Positions 62,270-64,000 of a DNA stretch of 64,000 nucleotides are shown here, one piece after another. Position numbers and translations under genes: made by a program. The notes under the pieces were generated by a model. That model saw only the letters and a program-made list of their open reading frames with translations. It was not told the DNA's origin and searched no databases. The stretch lies in the NCBI GenBank assembly GCA_023379675.1, contig JAMCPL010000001.1, positions 1-64,000 of the forward strand, in the 5' to 3' direction. Origin of the DNA: Actinomycetota bacterium. GTDB lineage: Bacteria > Actinomycetota > Acidimicrobiia > Acidimicrobiales > JAMCPL01. Each line of letters starts with the position of its first letter. The stretch's first letter is position 1.

Positions 62270-64000
62270 ATGAAGCACAGGTCCTGGCCACGCATCCCTC
62301 TTCTCGCACATATCATGACATGGGTTGCACTCGCAACCACGGTGGGGGTAGTCCTTTGGCAGGTCCATCCTGCGCTACTGCTTTCCACCACCACTGATAC
62401 TGGAGGGGATACCGGGGCCCATGTCATAATGGCTTCGTGGATGGCGAGTCACCTGCTCACCCACTTTCACCTCACCGGCTGGTACCCCTGGTGGTTCGAT
62501 GGAATGCCTATCTATTCGTTCTACTTCATCTTTCCCGATCTGTTGGCGTCCATAGCCGGTTACGTGATCCCTTATGCAGTAGCGTTCAAGCTCGCCACCA
62601 TAGCTGGGTCATTGATGCTTCCCCCCGCAGCTTACGCATTCGGGCGGCTGGCCGGCATGGAACGACCCTATCCTGCCGTGCTTGCGGCATTCACCCTGCC
62701 CTTCCTGTTCGACCAGAGCTTCACGATTCTCGGGGGCAATCTATTTTCCACCTTTGCCGGGGAATACTCCTACTCATTCGGAATGGCACTTGCGCTCATC
62801 GTACTGGGTCTCACCTTCAGGGGGCTGCGCACGGGACGGTACAGGGCGATTACGGCGCTGATCCTGGCGGTATGCGTGCTGAGCCACTTGGTTGCAGCAC
62901 TTTTTGTGACAGCCGGCATGCTCGCAGTGCTCGCTCTGTGCGGGCCATCAACTCGCAGGACCTGGTGGATAGTCTCGACAGGCGGGGTGGCGGCCCTCCT
63001 GGCGGGATTCTGGGAGTTGCCGTTCGTGGCATACCAATCATACACGACAAGTATGGGGTACGTGAACACCACCCATTTCATGAAGATGCTCTATCCCGTG
63101 GCAGATCGCTGGGCGATATGGCTTGCACTGGCCGGGCTGGTGTTTGCAACTGTCAAGAGATCGCGTCCGGCACTGCTGCTTGGCATCTTGGCGATCATCT
63201 TTGCTGTAGCTTTTGTGCTTGATCCACAGGGGAAATTGTGGAACGAACGCCTGATCCCGGTGTGGCTCCTCTGCGTGTACCTCATGGCTGGTTACGCCAC
63301 GGCATATTTTGGCGTAGCCGCAGGCAGGCTATGGAAACGATGGAGAACCGTTTCGTACAGGCACCCCGAGCACCTTACAAGGCGTTTCATGGAACGCCTG
63401 GAACGCTACAGGTCCGTACCGCGCAGGCCAGGGGAGATAGGGGTTCCCATAGCTGCCACGGCCCTCTGCCTGGCCGTAGTACTGCCTTCGGTACTCGTCA
63501 GCCCAACTTCGGGTGGAGTGGACTTGTTCGACCTGGTACACATAGAGCACAACAATGTAACAGATTGGGCAGCATGGAACTACTCCGGTTACCAGTCGAA
63601 ACCCGCCTGGCCCGAGTTTCACGGCCTCATGCAGGAAATGTCCAGAGTAGGCAGCAGGTACGGATGCGGCCAAGCCATGTGGGAATACAGCCACTCCCTC
63701 AACAGGTTCGGAACCACCGAAGCGCTGTTCACCCTGCCGTACTGGACTCACTACTGCATAGGATCGCTGGGCGGGCTACTCTTCGAATCTTCCCCCACCA
63801 CTCCGTACTATTTCATGATCCAGTCCGAGCTGTCCCCTGCTCCGTCCGATGCCATGGCCGGCCTGCCTTACGGTCCTTTCAATATGGAGCTGGGAATCGA
63901 GCACCTGCAGATGATGGGCGTACGATACTTCATGGCTTCCTCTCCCAGCGTTCAGGTCGCAGCATCAGCCGATCACAACTTATCTCTGGTGGCCACGAGC
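62270..64000 (+). CDS. Large multi-pass membrane protein, 3' end outside window
   Basis: Open from ATG 62270 to the window end, at least 577 residues. It begins MKHRSWPRIPLLAHIMTWVA and shows about nine or ten hydrophobic segments in the first 400 residues with the stretch DTGAHVIMASWMASHLLTHF, then WYPWWFDGMPIYSFYFIFPDL, and GGNLFSTFAGEYSYSFG. This layout resembles the actinobacterial membrane proteins of the PTPS-related (6-pyruvoyl-tetrahydropterin synthase related) group, thought to be GT-C-like. From about residue 420 the chain is likely extracytoplasmic. The start could also be TTG 62258. It probably shares a transcript with the CPBP gene. Confidence 0.75.
   Translation, partial: MKHRSWPRIPLLAHIMTWVALATTVGVVLWQVHPALLLSTTTDTGGDTGAHVIMASWMASHLLTHFHLTGWYPWWFDGMPIYSFYFIFPDLLASIAGYVIPYAVAFKLATIAGSLMLPPAAYAFGRLAGMERPYPAVLAAFTLPFLFDQSFTILGGNLFSTFAGEYSYSFGMALALIVLGLTFRGLRTGRYRAITALILAVCVLSHLVAALFVTAGMLAVLALCGPSTRRTWWIVSTGGVAALLAGFWELPFVAYQSYTTSMGYVNTTHFMKMLYPVADRWAIWLALAGLVFATVKRSRPALLLGILAIIFAVAFVLDPQGKLWNERLIPVWLLCVYLMAGYATAYFGVAAGRLWKRWRTVSYRHPEHLTRRFMERLERYRSVPRRPGEIGVPIAATALCLAVVLPSVLVSPTSGGVDLFDLVHIEHNNVTDWAAWNYSGYQSKPAWPEFHGLMQEMSRVGSRYGCGQAMWEYSHSLNRFGTTEALFTLPYWTHYCIGSLGGLLFESSPTTPYYFMIQSELSPAPSDAMAGLPYGPFNMELGIEHLQMMGVRYFMASSPSVQVAASADHNLSLVATS

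Noticed and set aside
62437..63222. A 261-residue plus-strand frame
   Set aside because: It is in a different frame of the membrane-protein gene that begins at 62270 and runs to the window end; the latter has the membrane-helix pattern and this frame does not.

Overview
The window is ordinary chromosomal DNA of a moderately GC-rich actinobacterium. The markers are a fused 2-oxoglutarate decarboxylase/dehydrogenase (Kgd type, E2 and E1 in one chain), a fhaA-fhaB-pstP-pbpA-pknB cell-wall signalling cluster, an MptB-like polyprenol-phosphomannose mannosyltransferase, DUF3817 and DUF501 proteins, and an mfd ... eno-divIC-DUF501-ppx neighbourhood that matches the Mycobacterium arrangement. I lean towards class Acidimicrobiia or a near relative, but that placement is inference. 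I see no phage, insertion sequence, integrase, CRISPR array or rRNA.

Layout. 1-2.1 kb: tRNA-Arg and three small minus-strand membrane-protein genes. 2.2-6.2 kb: a multi-pass membrane protein and a double-domain GT2 glycosyltransferase. 6.1-17 kb: two amidase-signature enzymes bracketing the minus-strand operon fhaA-fhaB-pstP-pbpA-pknB (rodA and pknA are absent here) and tRNA-Leu. 17-21.6 kb: a DrrAB-type ABC exporter, a GNAT acetyltransferase and the mannosyltransferase. 21.8-32.6 kb: a leader small ORF plus dienelactone hydrolase, tRNA-Tyr, YajQ, GtrA-like protein, TesB, citrate synthase, an unknown envelope protein, an LCP ligase, aspartokinase and aspartate-semialdehyde dehydrogenase. 32.8-46.6 kb (minus strand): PhoU, LMW phosphatase, aldo/keto reductase, a 4-Cys acidic protein, SufB, MoaC, Kgd, and the biotin genes bioD, bioF, bioA with a GNAT gene. 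46.7-50.4 kb: a three-gene glycan cassette ending in a methyltransferase-glycosyltransferase fusion. 50.5-64 kb: ppx, DUF501, divIC, eno, a SurA-like lipoprotein, mfd, ftsH, a CPBP protease and a large membrane protein cut by the window end.

How it works together. Much of the coding capacity serves the cell envelope: peptidoglycan synthesis under PASTA-kinase/PP2C/FHA control, LCP attachment of glycopolymer, lipomannan-type mannosylation, and several GT2 enzymes. The rest is central metabolism (citrate synthase, Kgd, enolase, aspartate pathway, biotin) and maintenance (Mfd, FtsH).

Two window-wide patterns stand out. Many genes start about 5-9 nt after a TANNNT -10 box with no Shine-Dalgarno sequence, the signature of leaderless mRNA. 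Several normally compact conserved proteins (PstP, Kgd, Ppx, Mfd, MptB, a GNAT) carry extra Gly/Ser/Pro-rich inserts. No single striking new system is evident. The best leads are a leaderless 56-codon ORF before the dienelactone hydrolase gene, a probable CTG start for the DUF501 gene, and a 4-Cys protein next to an orphan sufB.
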